A stretch of 64,000 nucleotides of DNA from an uncultured Clostridia bacterium (GCA_948739805.1 CAPYID010000006.1:1-64000), one strand, 5' to 3'; shown: positions 34,753 through 44,368, counted from the stretch's first letter. Numbers and translations are program-made. Notes: generated by a model not told the origin, from the letters alone.

Positions 34753-34773
34753 AAGGCACCCATTGGGCGCCTT
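34753..34773 (-). terminator. Terminator of ldh
   Basis: AAGGCGCCCAATGGGTGCCTT on the minus strand, a strong GC stem with flanking A/T runs, 19 bases after the ldh stop. Confidence 0.8.
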
Positions 34774-34791
34774 TTAAGTGTTTCCTGTTTT

Positions 34792-35745
34792 TTAATCTAA
34801 TATTGGATCTATTGTTTCTTTTATGGTTTTTTCTAGCGTTTCCCAACTATAGTCAAGTTTATTCTGTTCTTCTTGTGTTAGTTTTAATTCTAGTAGCTCT
34901 CTAATTCCTGTACTGTTTACTACTGCTGGTACCCCTATGTATAGTCCTTTATGATTGTATTCTCCTTCTAGTTTTGCAGATACTGGTAATATTTGGTTTT
35001 CGTCATTTATTATTGCTTTTACTAGTTTAGTAAGTGCTAGCCCTATGCCATAATATGTTGCTTTTTTTCTGTTTATGATTTCATATGCCGCTTGTTGAAC
35101 GTCTTTATATATGTCCTCTAATACACTAAAGTCTTCATTTCTGTCTTTTAATACATCTATTACTTTTTTACAGCCAATGTAACAGTGTGTCCATGGTACA
35201 AATGATGAGTCTCCATGTTCTCCCATAATATATGCATGTACATTTTTACTTGATATGTTGAAGTATTCCCCTAATATATATCTTAGTCTTGCTGTGTCTA
35301 ATACTGTCCCTGAACCAATTATTTTATTTTTTGGGAATCCTGACGTTTTTGATACTACATATGTCATGATGTCTACTGGATTGCTTGCTACTATGAATAT
35401 TCCTTTAAATCCACTTGCTACTACATTTTCTGTTATTTCTTTCATTATTTTTGCGTTTATTGTTGCTAGTTCAAGTCTTGTTTGCCCTGGCTTTTGTGCA
35501 ATTCCTGCTGTGATTACTACTATGTTTGCGTCTTTACATTCTGTGTAGTCTCCTGATTTTATGTTTATTCTTGATGGTGCACATGATAACCCATGACTTA
35601 AGTCCATTGCTTCTCCTTCTGCTTTTTCTTTCATGACGTCTACTAATACTAGCTCATTTATTCCTCCTTGGTTTAATAATGAGTATGCAAAACTCATTCC
35701 TACAAATCCTGTTCCTATTAATACTATTTTTCTTTTTTCTACCAT
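34792..35745 (-). CDS. ldh: L-lactate dehydrogenase
   Basis: 317 residues. NAD-binding GTGFVGMSFAYSLL at the N-terminus, substrate-loop region PGQTRLEL, and catalytic IMGEHGDSSFVPWTH with the proton-donor histidine. The arginine of the mobile loop identifies lactate rather than malate as substrate (QKPGQTR). It regenerates NAD from pyruvate in fermentation. It lies 20 bases after smc on the same strand, an unusual partner that suggests read-through transcription. Confidence 0.94.
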   Translation of the reverse strand: MVEKRKIVLIGTGFVGMSFAYSLLNQGGINELVLVDVMKEKAEGEAMDLSHGLSCAPSRINIKSGDYTECKDANIVVITAGIAQKPGQTRLELATINAKIMKEITENVVASGFKGIFIVASNPVDIMTYVVSKTSGFPKNKIIGSGTVLDTARLRYILGEYFNISSKNVHAYIMGEHGDSSFVPWTHCYIGCKKVIDVLKDRNEDFSVLEDIYKDVQQAAYEIINRKKATYYGIGLALTKLVKAIINDENQILPVSAKLEGEYNHKGLYIGVPAVVNSTGIRELLELKLTQEEQNKLDYSWETLEKTIKETIDPILD

Positions 35746-35765
35746 TGTTATTCTTCCTTTCTTTA

Positions 35766-38700
35766 TTAATTCAATTTCATTGATAATAATTTACTAATTC
35801 CGTTTTCCTCCATTGTAACTCCGTAGACAGTGGATGCTTGTTCCATTGTTCCTTTTCTGTGTGTTATTGTTAAGAATTGTGTTTGCCCTACGAATTTTTT
35901 TAGGTATTCCGCAAATCTGTATACGTTTACATCGTCTAAGGCTGCTTCTATTTCATCTAGTATACAGAACGGTGATGGGTTTATTTTTAACATTGAGAAT
36001 AGTAATGCTATTGCTGTGAATGCTCTTTCTCCTCCTGATAATAACATCATGTTTTGTAGCTTTTTCCCTGGTGGCTGTACTTTTATTTCTATTCCTGTTT
36101 CTAAAATGTTTCCTTCGTCTTCTAGTTTTAGCTCTGCTGTTCCTCCTCCAAATAGTTCTTTGAAGGTTGATTTGAAGTTTTCGTTTATTATTTTGAATTG
36201 TTTTAAGAATTGATCTTTCATTGTTTCTGTCATTTCTGCTATTACTTTTTTTAGTTGTGCCATTGAGTTTTCTACGTCTAGTCTTTGCTCACACATGAAG
36301 TCATATCTTTCTGATGTGTTTTTGTATTCTTCTATTGAGTCTACGTTTACACTTCCTATGTTTCTGATTTCTTCTCTTATTTTACTTGCTTCTTTTGTGG
36401 CATTTGCTATGTTTTTTGGCTTTTGATAGTTTTCTGATATATTGTTTGGTGTTAGCTCATATTCTTCCCATAGTTTGTTTGTTGTTTCTTCTATGTCGTG
36501 TTCTGCTTTTTCTTTTTTTATCTCTATTTTTGTTATTTCTGCTTTTATGTTTTCTAGTGTTTCAAATTGATTTATTACTTTGCTCTCTGTTTGTTCTAGT
36601 TGTTTGCTTTTTTCGTTTCTTTCTTGTTTTATTTCTTGTACTTTAGTGTCTCTTTCTTTTATATTTTTATCCATTTCTTTTAGTTTTTTTTCGTTTTCTT
36701 GAATTTGTTGTTCTAGTTTCTCATTTTCTTTTTTTATGTTTTCTAAATTACTTTCTTTGTTTTTTATACTTGTTTCGTTTGTTTTAATTTCATTTTTTAT
36801 TCTTTCTACTACTTCGTCTATTGATATTTCACTTTCGTTGAATGAGTTTACTGATATTTTTAGGTTTGTTACATCAAAGTTTAGGTCATCTATATATTTT
36901 TGGTTGTCTTTATTTAGGTTTGCATATTCATTTATTATTTGAGTTAGTTTTTCTTTTTTTTCTTCTATTTCTTTTATTTCTTTTTTGGTTTCTTCCTTTT
37001 TTTGTTCTGTTTCTGATTTTTGTTTTTTTATTTCTTCTATTTCTTGCTTTAATTTTTGTATATTGTTTTCTGCTTTTTGTATATTTTCTTCTATTGATAT
37101 TATTTTTTGCTTTTCTGTTGCATATTGTATGTCTGTTTCTTTTAATTTTTCTTCTAACTCATTGGCTTTTTGTATTACTTCTCTAGTTGATTCTTCATAT
37201 TGTTGTTTTTCTTGTTTTAGTTTTTCTATTTTTTCTTCTTTTTGCTTTAGTTCTTTTTCTAAGTCTTTTATTTCTCCCGCTCTTCCTAATATATTTATTG
37301 TTTTTGTTGGTGCAACTCCTCCTGTTATCATTCCAGATGGATTTACTATGTCTCCTTTTAGTGTTACTATTTTGAATGTGTATTTGTTTTGTTTTGCTAG
37401 CTCTATTGCTTGTTCCATGTCTTCTATTATTACTACTCTTCCTAGCAAATTTTGTATTATTCCTTCATATTTTGAGTTATATTTTACTAGGTCTGATGCT
37501 ATTCCATGAATTCCTATAATGTTTTTGTCGTTTATTTTTTCTATTTTTTTTCCTTTTACTGATGTTATTGGTAAAAATGATGCTCTTCCTATGTTGTTTT
37601 TTCTTAGGTATTCTATTAGTTTTTTTGCATCGTTTTCTGTTTCTGTTACTATGTTTTGTAGTGCTCCTCCTAATGCTATTTCTATTGCTAGTCCGTATTT
37701 TTTTTCTACTTCTATTATACTACTTAGTACTCCTTCTACTCCTTTTGCTAAGTCTTTGTTTTTTTCACATTCTATTAGAAGTGTTTTTACACTTTTGGTG
37801 TACCCTTCTTTTTCTTTTTCGGTTTCTTTTAGAAATTTTAGTCTTGATTCCTTTATTCTGTATTCTGATAATATAGTGTTTATCTTGTCTTCATATTCTT
37901 TTATTTTTTTTGTGCTTTCTTCTTTGTGTTTTGATGCTTGTTCTAGTTTTGCTGATATTTCTTTTTTTTGGTTTTCTATTTCATAGAATGTTTTTACTAT
38001 GCCTTCTTTTGCAAATTTTGTTTTGTCTAGTTCTGAGATTCCTTGTTGTTTTTCTATTGTTATGTTTTTTTGTCTTTTTTCTAAGTTTTCTAAGTTTACA
38101 TCATAACTACTTAGTTCTGTGCTTTTTTCATATTTCTCGTCTGTATATTGTTCTACATTTTTTTTGTGTTCTTCTATTTCTTTTTCTTTTTCTGATAGTT
38201 TATTGTTTAGTTCATCTAGTTCTTTCTGTTTTTGTTCTAACTCTTTTTCGAATTTTTCTTTGTTTGCATATAAATTGATTTTTTTCTCTTCTTTTTGTTT
38301 TATTTCTTCTTCTAGTTCTGTTTTCTTTTCTTTTAGTTCTTTTATTTCTTCTTCATATCTTTTGTGGTTAAGATTGTTGTTAATTATTCTCTCGTTTGTG
38401 ACTTTTATGTCTGAGTTTATTTGCTCTTTTTCTTGCAATGTTTTTGATTCTAAGTTGTGTAAGTTTTCTATTTCTTCTGTTATTAAGTCTATTTCTTCTT
38501 TTAATTGTTGTTTTAGTTTGTTTATTTCTTCTAGTTTATTGTCTTCTTCTTCTTTTTGATTGTCTAGGGTTTGTATATCTTCTATTATTTTTTCTAGTTT
38601 TTCTTTGTTTTCATTTATATTACATATAAATAACCCAATTTCTATGTTTTTTAGTTCTTCTTTTAAGTTTAGATATTTTTTCGCTTTTTCTGATTGTTCT

Positions 38701-39317
38701 TTTAATGGCTCAATTTTTTGTTCTATTTCACATATTATGTCATTTATTCTTAGTAGGTTTAGTTTTGTTTGCTCTAATTTTTTTTCTGATTCTATTTTCC
38801 TTGCTTTATATTTTACTATTCCTGAGGCTTCTTCGAATACATGTCTTCTATCTTCTGATTTATTGCTTAGGATTTCATCTATTCTTCCTTGCCCTATTAT
38901 TGAGTATCCATCTTTTCCTATTCCTGTGTCCATGAATAGTTCTACTATATCTTTTAACCTACAGTCTGTTTTGTTTATTAGATATTCTGATTCCCCGCTT
39001 CTGAATAGCCTCCTTGTTACTGTTACTTCTGTATATTCTATTGGTAGTTTTCCATCAATATTGTCGAATACTAATGATACTTCTGCAAATCCTAGTGATT
39101 TCCTGTTTTGTGTTCCTGCAAATATTACGTCTTCTGATTTTTGCCCTCTTAGGGATTTCATGCTTTGCTCTCCTAGTACCCATCTTATTGCATCTGATAT
39201 ATTGCTTTTCCCTGAACCGTTTGGACCTATAACTGCTGTTATTCCTGGCATTAATTCTAGAGTGGTCTTGTCTGCAAATGATTTAAATCCTTGCAATTCT
39301 AGCCTTTTTAAGTACAT
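35766..39317 (-). CDS. smc: Chromosome segregation protein SMC
   Basis: 1183 residues, normal length. N-terminal ATPase half with Walker A GPNGSGKSNISDAI (about 32-45); two long coiled coils rich in Lys/Glu (about 170-500 and 670-1000); hinge in between with GGALQNIV and ITGGVAPTKT; C-terminal half with signature LLSGGERAFTAIALLFSML and Walker B FCILDEIEAALDD. It forms condensin with ScpA/ScpB. The usual rnc and ftsY neighbours are absent; ldh follows. Confidence 0.97.
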   Translation of the reverse strand: MYLKRLELQGFKSFADKTTLELMPGITAVIGPNGSGKSNISDAIRWVLGEQSMKSLRGQKSEDVIFAGTQNRKSLGFAEVSLVFDNIDGKLPIEYTEVTVTRRLFRSGESEYLINKTDCRLKDIVELFMDTGIGKDGYSIIGQGRIDEILSNKSEDRRHVFEEASGIVKYKARKIESEKKLEQTKLNLLRINDIICEIEQKIEPLKEQSEKAKKYLNLKEELKNIEIGLFICNINENKEKLEKIIEDIQTLDNQKEEEDNKLEEINKLKQQLKEEIDLITEEIENLHNLESKTLQEKEQINSDIKVTNERIINNNLNHKRYEEEIKELKEKKTELEEEIKQKEEKKINLYANKEKFEKELEQKQKELDELNNKLSEKEKEIEEHKKNVEQYTDEKYEKSTELSSYDVNLENLEKRQKNITIEKQQGISELDKTKFAKEGIVKTFYEIENQKKEISAKLEQASKHKEESTKKIKEYEDKINTILSEYRIKESRLKFLKETEKEKEGYTKSVKTLLIECEKNKDLAKGVEGVLSSIIEVEKKYGLAIEIALGGALQNIVTETENDAKKLIEYLRKNNIGRASFLPITSVKGKKIEKINDKNIIGIHGIASDLVKYNSKYEGIIQNLLGRVVIIEDMEQAIELAKQNKYTFKIVTLKGDIVNPSGMITGGVAPTKTINILGRAGEIKDLEKELKQKEEKIEKLKQEKQQYEESTREVIQKANELEEKLKETDIQYATEKQKIISIEENIQKAENNIQKLKQEIEEIKKQKSETEQKKEETKKEIKEIEEKKEKLTQIINEYANLNKDNQKYIDDLNFDVTNLKISVNSFNESEISIDEVVERIKNEIKTNETSIKNKESNLENIKKENEKLEQQIQENEKKLKEMDKNIKERDTKVQEIKQERNEKSKQLEQTESKVINQFETLENIKAEITKIEIKKEKAEHDIEETTNKLWEEYELTPNNISENYQKPKNIANATKEASKIREEIRNIGSVNVDSIEEYKNTSERYDFMCEQRLDVENSMAQLKKVIAEMTETMKDQFLKQFKIINENFKSTFKELFGGGTAELKLEDEGNILETGIEIKVQPPGKKLQNMMLLSGGERAFTAIALLFSMLKINPSPFCILDEIEAALDDVNVYRFAEYLKKFVGQTQFLTITHRKGTMEQASTVYGVTMEENGISKLLSMKLN

Positions 39318-39412
39318 TTATTATCATTCCTTATTTTTTTAATCTTTTATTATAATACCTCAAATATGGGAAAAATACAAGGATTTTTGGTTAAATTGTC
39401 TTATTTTTAGCT

Positions 39413-39441
39413 TTGACATTTAGAAAATTTTGGTGTATAAT
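39413..39441 (+). promoter_or_regulatory. Perfect sigma-A promoter of the 115-aa orphan
   Basis: TTGACA, 17 bp, TATAAT, GGTG before the -10. The ATG is about 55 bases downstream. Confidence 0.85.
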
Positions 39442-39497
39442 TATAGTATATTACCAGTGGTAATAAATAAATGCAGAAAAAATTAGGAGGACTTCTC

Positions 39498-39845
39498 ATG
39501 ACAACAGAGTCGACAGAACAAATTATTGAAGGCGATGATCTCTCAAAATTATTATTCTCCACTTTACTTTCATATGGAAATAACACAGTGTTCAGTCTAT
39601 CAGAGGAAATTTATTTCAAGCAGTTCGTTTCTATCGAAGGTACTACAATTAAAACTATTCTTTCGACAGATACTGAGCTGCAACTACAGGTTACTCAAAA
39701 TTCAAATGAGTTTATCCTTTTGAAGTTTTTAAAGGCATCAGCATATATTGTGTTGTATGTTAATTCTAAGTCACCTCATTATGTTTACAATTTTCCTATA
39801 GATTGTAAAACACCGTATTATTGTAGCATAATAGTAAATGATTGA
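39498..39845 (+). CDS. Orphan protein of unknown function
   Basis: 115 residues from ATG 39498 behind TTAGGAGGA. It begins TTESTEQIIEGDDLSKLLF and looks beta-rich after residue 25 (NTVFSLSEEIYF, TIKTILSTDTELQLQV, SAYIVLYVNSKSPHYV). No signal peptide or cysteine motif that I recognise. Codon use is more mixed than in adjacent plus-strand genes. It has its own consensus promoter and terminator, making a self-contained cassette between smc and the CapA-like gene. Confidence 0.65.
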   Translation: MTTESTEQIIEGDDLSKLLFSTLLSYGNNTVFSLSEEIYFKQFVSIEGTTIKTILSTDTELQLQVTQNSNEFILLKFLKASAYIVLYVNSKSPHYVYNFPIDCKTPYYCSIIVND

Positions 39846-39871
39846 TATTTATTATTCCTTACACACAGGTC

Positions 39872-39891
39872 ACCCCATTGGGGTAGCTTTT
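39872..39891 (+). terminator. Terminator of the 115-aa orphan
   Basis: ACCCCATTGGGGT hairpin followed by AGCTTTTG, 27 bases after the stop. Confidence 0.65.
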
Positions 39892-39928
39892 GTGGTTATA
39901 TAATATTTCACTTGAATTTTATATTATT

Positions 39929-41239
39929 ATGTGGTATTTTATATATAGATTTTTTAAGGTTATTTTAAAATATATTTTACCTAAGAGAGGACTGAGTAAA
40001 ATTATAGAGAGTTATAATTATCATAAAAGAAGAAAAAAACGAAAAATCAAATATGTTAGGCTTTTTATTTTTCTTATTATTTTAGTTGCTGTTATTTGGC
40101 GCATTGGTTTGGCTTTTTTTGATAAGTCAGATAAAAGTTCTAATAATGACGCAAATGTTGGTGATGGTAGCACTTCAGAAACTAGTGCTTTTGAGGATAC
40201 TACTATTCATTTAACTGCTATTGGTGATATTATGTGTCATGGTCCTAATTATAAGGCTGCATATATTCCTAGTTCCGATTCTTACGATTTTTCTCCTTTT
40301 TTTAAAAATATTTCTGAGTATACTTCTAAGGCTGATTTGACTATTGGTAATTTGGAGACTACTTTTGCTGGTAAGGATCGTGGTTATAGTGGTTATCCTA
40401 CTTTTAATTCTCCAGCTGAGTTGGGACAGGCTATAAAGGATATTGGTGTTGATGTTTTGGGTACTGCTAATAATCATTGTATGGATAAGGGCTATTCTGG
40501 TCTTTCTAGTACTTTAGATGTTTTAGATGAGTTGGAGTTTTCCCATATGGGTACTTCTAGAAGTGTTGAGGAACAGAGTTCTATTTTGGTGAGAAATGTT
40601 AATGGTATAAATATTGCTTTTCTTGCTTTTACTTATGGCACTAATGGTATTAGTATTCCTAAGGATAAGTCTTTTTCTGTTAATTTGATTGATAGAGATT
40701 TGATTGTTAAACAAATTGAGAGTGCTAAGAGATTGAATGTTGATATGATTTGCGTTAATATGCATTGGGGTGTTGAGTATCAGACTTCACCTAATTCTGA
40801 ACAAAAGGAGCTTGCTGATTTTTTGTTTAAGAATGGTGTTGATATTATTTTTGGTAGTCATCCTCACGTGTTACAACCTATGGAGAAGAGAACTGTATCT
40901 CTGGATGATGGTTCTACAAAGGATGGGTTTGTTATTTATTCTTTGGGTAATTTTATTTCTAATCAGTCTGATGTTAATACTCAGGATACTATTATTTTGA
41001 ATTTGCAGGTTACTAAGTCTGGTAAGGATGGTAATATTAGTATTGATAGTTTTGATTATATTCCTGTGTATTGTTACAATAAAGGCAATAATGCTAAAAA
41101 TCGTTATGAACTTATAGATTTGAAAAAGAGTATTTCAGATTATGAGAATGGTACAAGCTCAATTAGCCCATCTTTGTATAATACTTTTAAGTCTGAACTT
41201 CAGAGAATTGAGAAGATTATGAATTCTAATTTAAATTAA
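39929..41239 (+). CDS. CapA-family (poly-gamma-glutamate synthesis-type) membrane-anchored phosphoesterase
   Basis: 436 residues from ATG 39929; a GTG at 39890 is in frame but lies in the preceding terminator. No clear ribosome site is visible. Basic N-terminus, transmembrane helix at about 45-65, then the PGA_cap domain: TAIGDIMCHGPNY, LTIGNLETTFAG, GTANNHCMDKGY, VNMHWGVEYQ and IIFGSHPHVLQPME, which form the dinuclear-metal phosphoesterase-like site. CapA members take part in capsule or wall-polymer metabolism; without capB/capC here the substrate is unknown. Confidence 0.85.
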   Translation: MWYFIYRFFKVILKYILPKRGLSKIIESYNYHKRRKKRKIKYVRLFIFLIILVAVIWRIGLAFFDKSDKSSNNDANVGDGSTSETSAFEDTTIHLTAIGDIMCHGPNYKAAYIPSSDSYDFSPFFKNISEYTSKADLTIGNLETTFAGKDRGYSGYPTFNSPAELGQAIKDIGVDVLGTANNHCMDKGYSGLSSTLDVLDELEFSHMGTSRSVEEQSSILVRNVNGINIAFLAFTYGTNGISIPKDKSFSVNLIDRDLIVKQIESAKRLNVDMICVNMHWGVEYQTSPNSEQKELADFLFKNGVDIIFGSHPHVLQPMEKRTVSLDDGSTKDGFVIYSLGNFISNQSDVNTQDTIILNLQVTKSGKDGNISIDSFDYIPVYCYNKGNNAKNRYELIDLKKSISDYENGTSSISPSLYNTFKSELQRIEKIMNSNLN

Positions 41240-41370
41240 TTTTTAATGTTTTTTATGATTTGCCACACGGACGAGCAATGTTCTCCCCTACATCAATCAA
41301 TTTTTCTTTTGCAGATTTAAGTTTTTGAATGTAAATGAAGAAATCTTAAAGGCAATAGCAATTATAGTCT

Positions 41371-41407
41371 TTATATAATAGGAAAGTATAACTTTCCTAT
41401 TATATAA
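41371..41407. repeat. Perfect 16-bp-arm palindrome
   Basis: TTATATAATAGGAAAG and CTTTCCTATTATATAA around a 5-base loop, in the gap after the CapA-like gene. It may act as terminator for either side. The remainder of 41240-41525 has nothing else I can support. Confidence 0.7.
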
Positions 41408-41525
41408 ATCTTCGCTATTTTTAATGTGGTAAAAGTGTAAAGAAAGCAGTATTTTATCTCCTTTTTCATTTCCACCAATTAAAATTAGAAGTATATATCA
41501 TATAACTTGACAACTGTGTGTCATA

Positions 41526-42106
41526 TTATAAATAATTTTTTAAAGTTTTTTCTAATTTGTCTTTTATAATATTTTTTGCTTTCATTGGTGATAAAACTTT
41601 TATATGTTCTCCAAAAGATAAAATATAACCATATACCCATTCATTTTCTGGATATTTCACTTTTATAATAAAGTTTCCATCTTCTTTTTTCGTTATTTCT
41701 TTACTTTCAAATTCATCATATACTCTATAAGTCATAGCTTTACTTATTTCTAGTTCAAGTTCTATTATTTTGAAGTTATATTTTTCATTATCTTCTTCTT
41801 TTGGTAGTTCTCTTTCAAAATGTTCTTGTCCTTTTACTTTTTTCATTCCTTGTAAGGCAAACAAAATTTGGTTTTGTTCTTCTTATGAAAGTATTGTTTT
41901 ATTTAGTACATATTCATCTAAAAGTCCTATTCCTCCATCTTTTCCTTTACTTGCATAATTGGTATGTTTGCTGTGCTTAATGTTTCTATATCTCTATATA
42001 TTGTTCTTGTGGATACCTCAAACCTATCAGCTAACTCTTTAGCTGTAGTTTTTCTCTTTTGCATTAGTATATATACTATTTCAAATAATCTATTATTTAC
42101 TTGCAT
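41526..42106 (-). pseudogene. Decayed HTH–WYL-domain regulator (YafY type)
   Basis: From ATG 42106 (after GGAGGAAAC) the frame gives the HTH region: NRLFEIVYILMQKRKTTAKE (NRLFEIVYILMQ, TAKELADRFEVSTRTIYRD), then a frameshift after ANIPI. The correct frame continues SKGKDGGIGLLDEYVLNK, meets a TAA at the TILS/EEQNQ junction, then runs FALQGMKKVKGQ. It jumps to the C-terminal part ending DKLEKTLKNYL. About 100 residues of the WYL core are missing. So one frameshift, one nonsense and one deletion: clearly dead. Confidence 0.85.
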
Positions 42107-42326
42107 AGTTTCCTCCTACCAATATTATAGCATATAAATATGGCATCCGTCTGTCATATTTAGAACAAATAAGAAAAATCAAAGATTTTTCTTTCTAAGA
42201 GTTGCTAACGCAACTCTTTTTCTGTTACAATATACTCTTATTTCTTGCTATTTTAAAAACTAAAGTGAGCGATAACTTGTAGTTTGTATGGATGATAAAA
42301 ATTACAGAGAATTATAATTATACGTT

Positions 42327-42379
42327 GTAGGGGCACCGTTTGCGGGAATACCCGTTAGACATGACACCACTGTGCCCTT
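42327..42379. repeat. GTAGGGGC-type intergenic repeat
   Basis: TGTAGGGGCACCGTTTGCGGG...ACTGTGCCC. Same family as 42434-42478, 17421-17443 and 44955-44980. Confidence 0.55.
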
Positions 42380-42433
42380 GAAATTACAGAAATTTAGACA
42401 TTTATGTTGATAACAAATATATTGAGATCCATT

Positions 42434-42478
42434 GTAGGGGCGCCCTTTGGGCGTCCGTGAAATCGTACGCCTCTACAA
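42434..42478. repeat. GTAGGGGCGCCC palindromic repeat
   Basis: GTAGGGGCGCCCTTTGGGCG with inverse end CGCCTCTAC. With the preceding copy it occupies much of the 42107-42604 gap. CCTAATTTTTATATTAGGATAG follows (42480), a motif also seen near 17711. Confidence 0.6.
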
Positions 42479-42525
42479 CCCCTAATTTTTATATTAGGAT
42501 AGTATCGAATGGTAACAATCAAAAA

Positions 42526-42567
42526 AATGAACTACCTCCTAGCTTACTTAATGGATAATAGTTCATT
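42526..42567 (-). terminator. Terminator of the Rpn-family gene
   Basis: AATGAACTA/TAGTTCATT arms; on the minus strand followed by TTTTTG. Confidence 0.7.
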
Positions 42568-42604
42568 TTATTAATATTTCAATTATATTTTTACATTCTT
42601 TATT

Positions 42605-43525
42605 TTATTTGTTTATTTTTTCAATTTCTTCCTTGGTTAACCCTGTACATTCTACAATGGTTTCTACTGATATATTTTGTTTTAACATATTTTTAGCAAT
42701 TTCTAATTTTTCATTTGCTACACCTTGTTGTATTCCTTTTTCTATTCCCTGCTGTATTCCTTTTTCCATTCCTTGTTGCATTCCTTGTTCTCTACCAGCT
42801 TCTAATCCTTTGTCATATCCAGCAGCTTCTACAGCCTTTTGGTCCATTTTATACATTAATCTTTGAAATGCTAGTTCTTGTTCCTTTTTGTCACCACTTA
42901 TTTCCTCTAGAACTTTTTTAGCTTTCTTTACTGCTTCATTATCTACATCTTCCATATCTAAGTCCTCTGGCTTTCTTATAAAATTAACCCATGTGTTTAA
43001 TTCAGTATTTTTGCTCATGTATTTTTCACATTTAGGTAATTCTATTATATAAATTTCTAGATTTCTTGTCAATATCATTTCTTTGTATTCGTCTTCTCTG
43101 ATATGCCATTTACTTAAATATTTATGTATTGTTTCAAGTCCTGATATTTCGTAATCTGCAAATAATATTATTATAGTCTTCTTGGCATTAATATATTTTT
43201 CACCTAATTTAATACTATTAGAATATAATTTACTCCAATAGAACATTATTCTATTTTCAATATCCTTTTTATCTACCATTTGCATTTCAATATTAGTTTG
43301 AATAGAATTATTTATTTCTGCTCTAATATCTAAAACACCAAACTTATCATCTTTTAAATCTTGAGGAGTAATAGTATTTAAGTCTAGAACTATATTTGTT
43401 ATTTTAATATCTTCTACAATAGCTGTAATTAAATTTTTTGTAATATCCTCATTTCCAGAGTATCCAAAGATTCGCTTAAAGATGTAGTCATTTTTTAGAT
43501 CTAATAATTTTGTTATAAACAACAC
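42605..43525 (-). CDS. Rpn/PD-(D/E)XK nuclease-family transposase-like protein
   Basis: 306 residues. Family start LLDLKNDYIFKRIFG, then the nuclease core FGVLDIRAEI...TNIEMQ (Asp and Glu-x-Gln of the PD-(D/E)XK site), MFYWSKLYSNSIKLGE, and the helical tail EQGMQQGMEKGIQQGIEKGI that is typical of this group, ending NISVETIVECTGLTKEEIEKI. Members are recombination-promoting nucleases or defence-related. No ATG is in a good position: GTG/TTG codons directly follow AGGAGG, so the precise start is uncertain. A dead relative is at 2296-2631. Confidence 0.87.
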   Translation of the reverse strand: MLFITKLLDLKNDYIFKRIFGYSGNEDITKNLITAIVEDIKITNIVLDLNTITPQDLKDDKFGVLDIRAEINNSIQTNIEMQMVDKKDIENRIMFYWSKLYSNSIKLGEKYINAKKTIIILFADYEISGLETIHKYLSKWHIREDEYKEMILTRNLEIYIIELPKCEKYMSKNTELNTWVNFIRKPEDLDMEDVDNEAVKKAKKVLEEISGDKKEQELAFQRLMYKMDQKAVEAAGYDKGLEAGREQGMQQGMEKGIQQGIEKGIQQGVANEKLEIAKNMLKQNISVETIVECTGLTKEEIEKINK

Positions 43526-43761
43526 CTCCTATCTTATTTACTTTTTTTGTTAATTGATTTTTTGGCATGAATTTGCCTTTTGATTTAATCTTTTTTGATT
43601 CTAAATTATAATAGAAATATTAATTTTATTTATATTACCACTTTTTTTCATAAATCGCAAGTCAAAATTTCCATATTTTCATTAAAATTTATTAAATGTT
43701 AGTGGTAATAATTCACTATAAATTTTGGGGTTGTATGTGTGATTTTATTATATAAAATCAC

Positions 43762-43853
43762 AATGAATAATTAATAATGAATGGTGAATGATGAATAATA
43801 TATGTAGGGACGACCATTATTCATCATTCATTATTCATTATTAATTATTCATT
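43762..43853. repeat. Large inverted repeat, 38-bp arms
   Basis: AATGAATAATTAATAATGAA... (43762-43799) is mirrored by 43816-43853 with few or no mismatches. The 16-base loop contains GTAGGGACGACC. Related TATTCATTA-rich tracts are near 14765 and 20400. Probably a miniature transposable or palindromic element. Confidence 0.75.
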
Positions 43854-43873
43854 AAAATTATAAAATCATCCCC

Positions 43874-43897
43874 ACAAACACAAATTTATATAATAAA
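43874..43897. repeat. Copy 2 of the dispersed 24-bp repeat
   Basis: Identical to 8065-8088. It precedes the leader of the 114-residue orphan gene. Confidence 0.7.
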
Positions 43898-43927
43898 GGG
43901 ATTATGTGCTATAATTTATATATAAAA

Positions 43928-43942
43928 AGCCCCGAGAGGGCT
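43928..43942 (+). promoter_or_regulatory. Leader hairpin and RBS of the 114-aa orphan
   Basis: AGCCC/GGGCT stem, then AAGGAGG, then ATG at 43963. A TATAAT lies at about 43910 but no good -35 is present. Confidence 0.5.
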
Positions 43943-43962
43943 AAGCATAAGGAGGTAAAAAA

Positions 43963-44307
43963 ATGCCATCAAATGTTAATGAACTAGTGATAAACTCTAT
44001 AACTAATTTACTTGAGCATTCTATTTTAGTTGAATGCAAAGGTACCTCTACTAATGATATTTCATATGCATATACAAAAGATAAAATTTTTAACACCAAA
44101 AATGGAGTAGCTACCTTTAAGGTATCTGACAAGTTATATGTTGCTCCAAAGTACAATGGGATTGTAAAAATCCTATTAAAAAATGGGTTTAGGCAAGATT
44201 ATATGATGCATGTTCCATTTTCTGATGGGAAAATACCACCTGTTTACAATCTATATTGGAATGAACTGGTGACACAATTCCGTTTACAAATTAGGCACGC
44301 CATTTAG
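43963..44307 (+). CDS. Orphan protein of unknown function
   Basis: 114 residues with AAGGAGG upstream. N-terminal helix PSNVNELVINSITNLLEHSI, then several strands (ILVECKGTSTNDISYAY, VATFKVSDKLYVAPKYN, GIVKILLKNGF) and a helical end YWNELVTQFRLQIRHAI. It has mixed codon use, a private leader hairpin and a strong terminator at 44318. Similar in kind to the orphans at 30461, 39498 and 50287, but no sequence similarity is evident. Function unknown. Confidence 0.65.
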   Translation: MPSNVNELVINSITNLLEHSILVECKGTSTNDISYAYTKDKIFNTKNGVATFKVSDKLYVAPKYNGIVKILLKNGFRQDYMMHVPFSDGKIPPVYNLYWNELVTQFRLQIRHAI

Positions 44308-44317
44308 ATCTAAAATC

Positions 44318-44368
44318 AAATCAAAAGAGGGGGGGTTCTTGTTTCCAAGAACTCTCCTCTTTTGATTT
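44318..44368 (+). terminator. Terminator of the 114-aa orphan
   Basis: AAATCAAAAGAGG arm with its inverse CCTCTTTTGATTT; about 20 paired bases including GTTCTTG/CAAGAAC. A few T bases follow. Confidence 0.8.
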
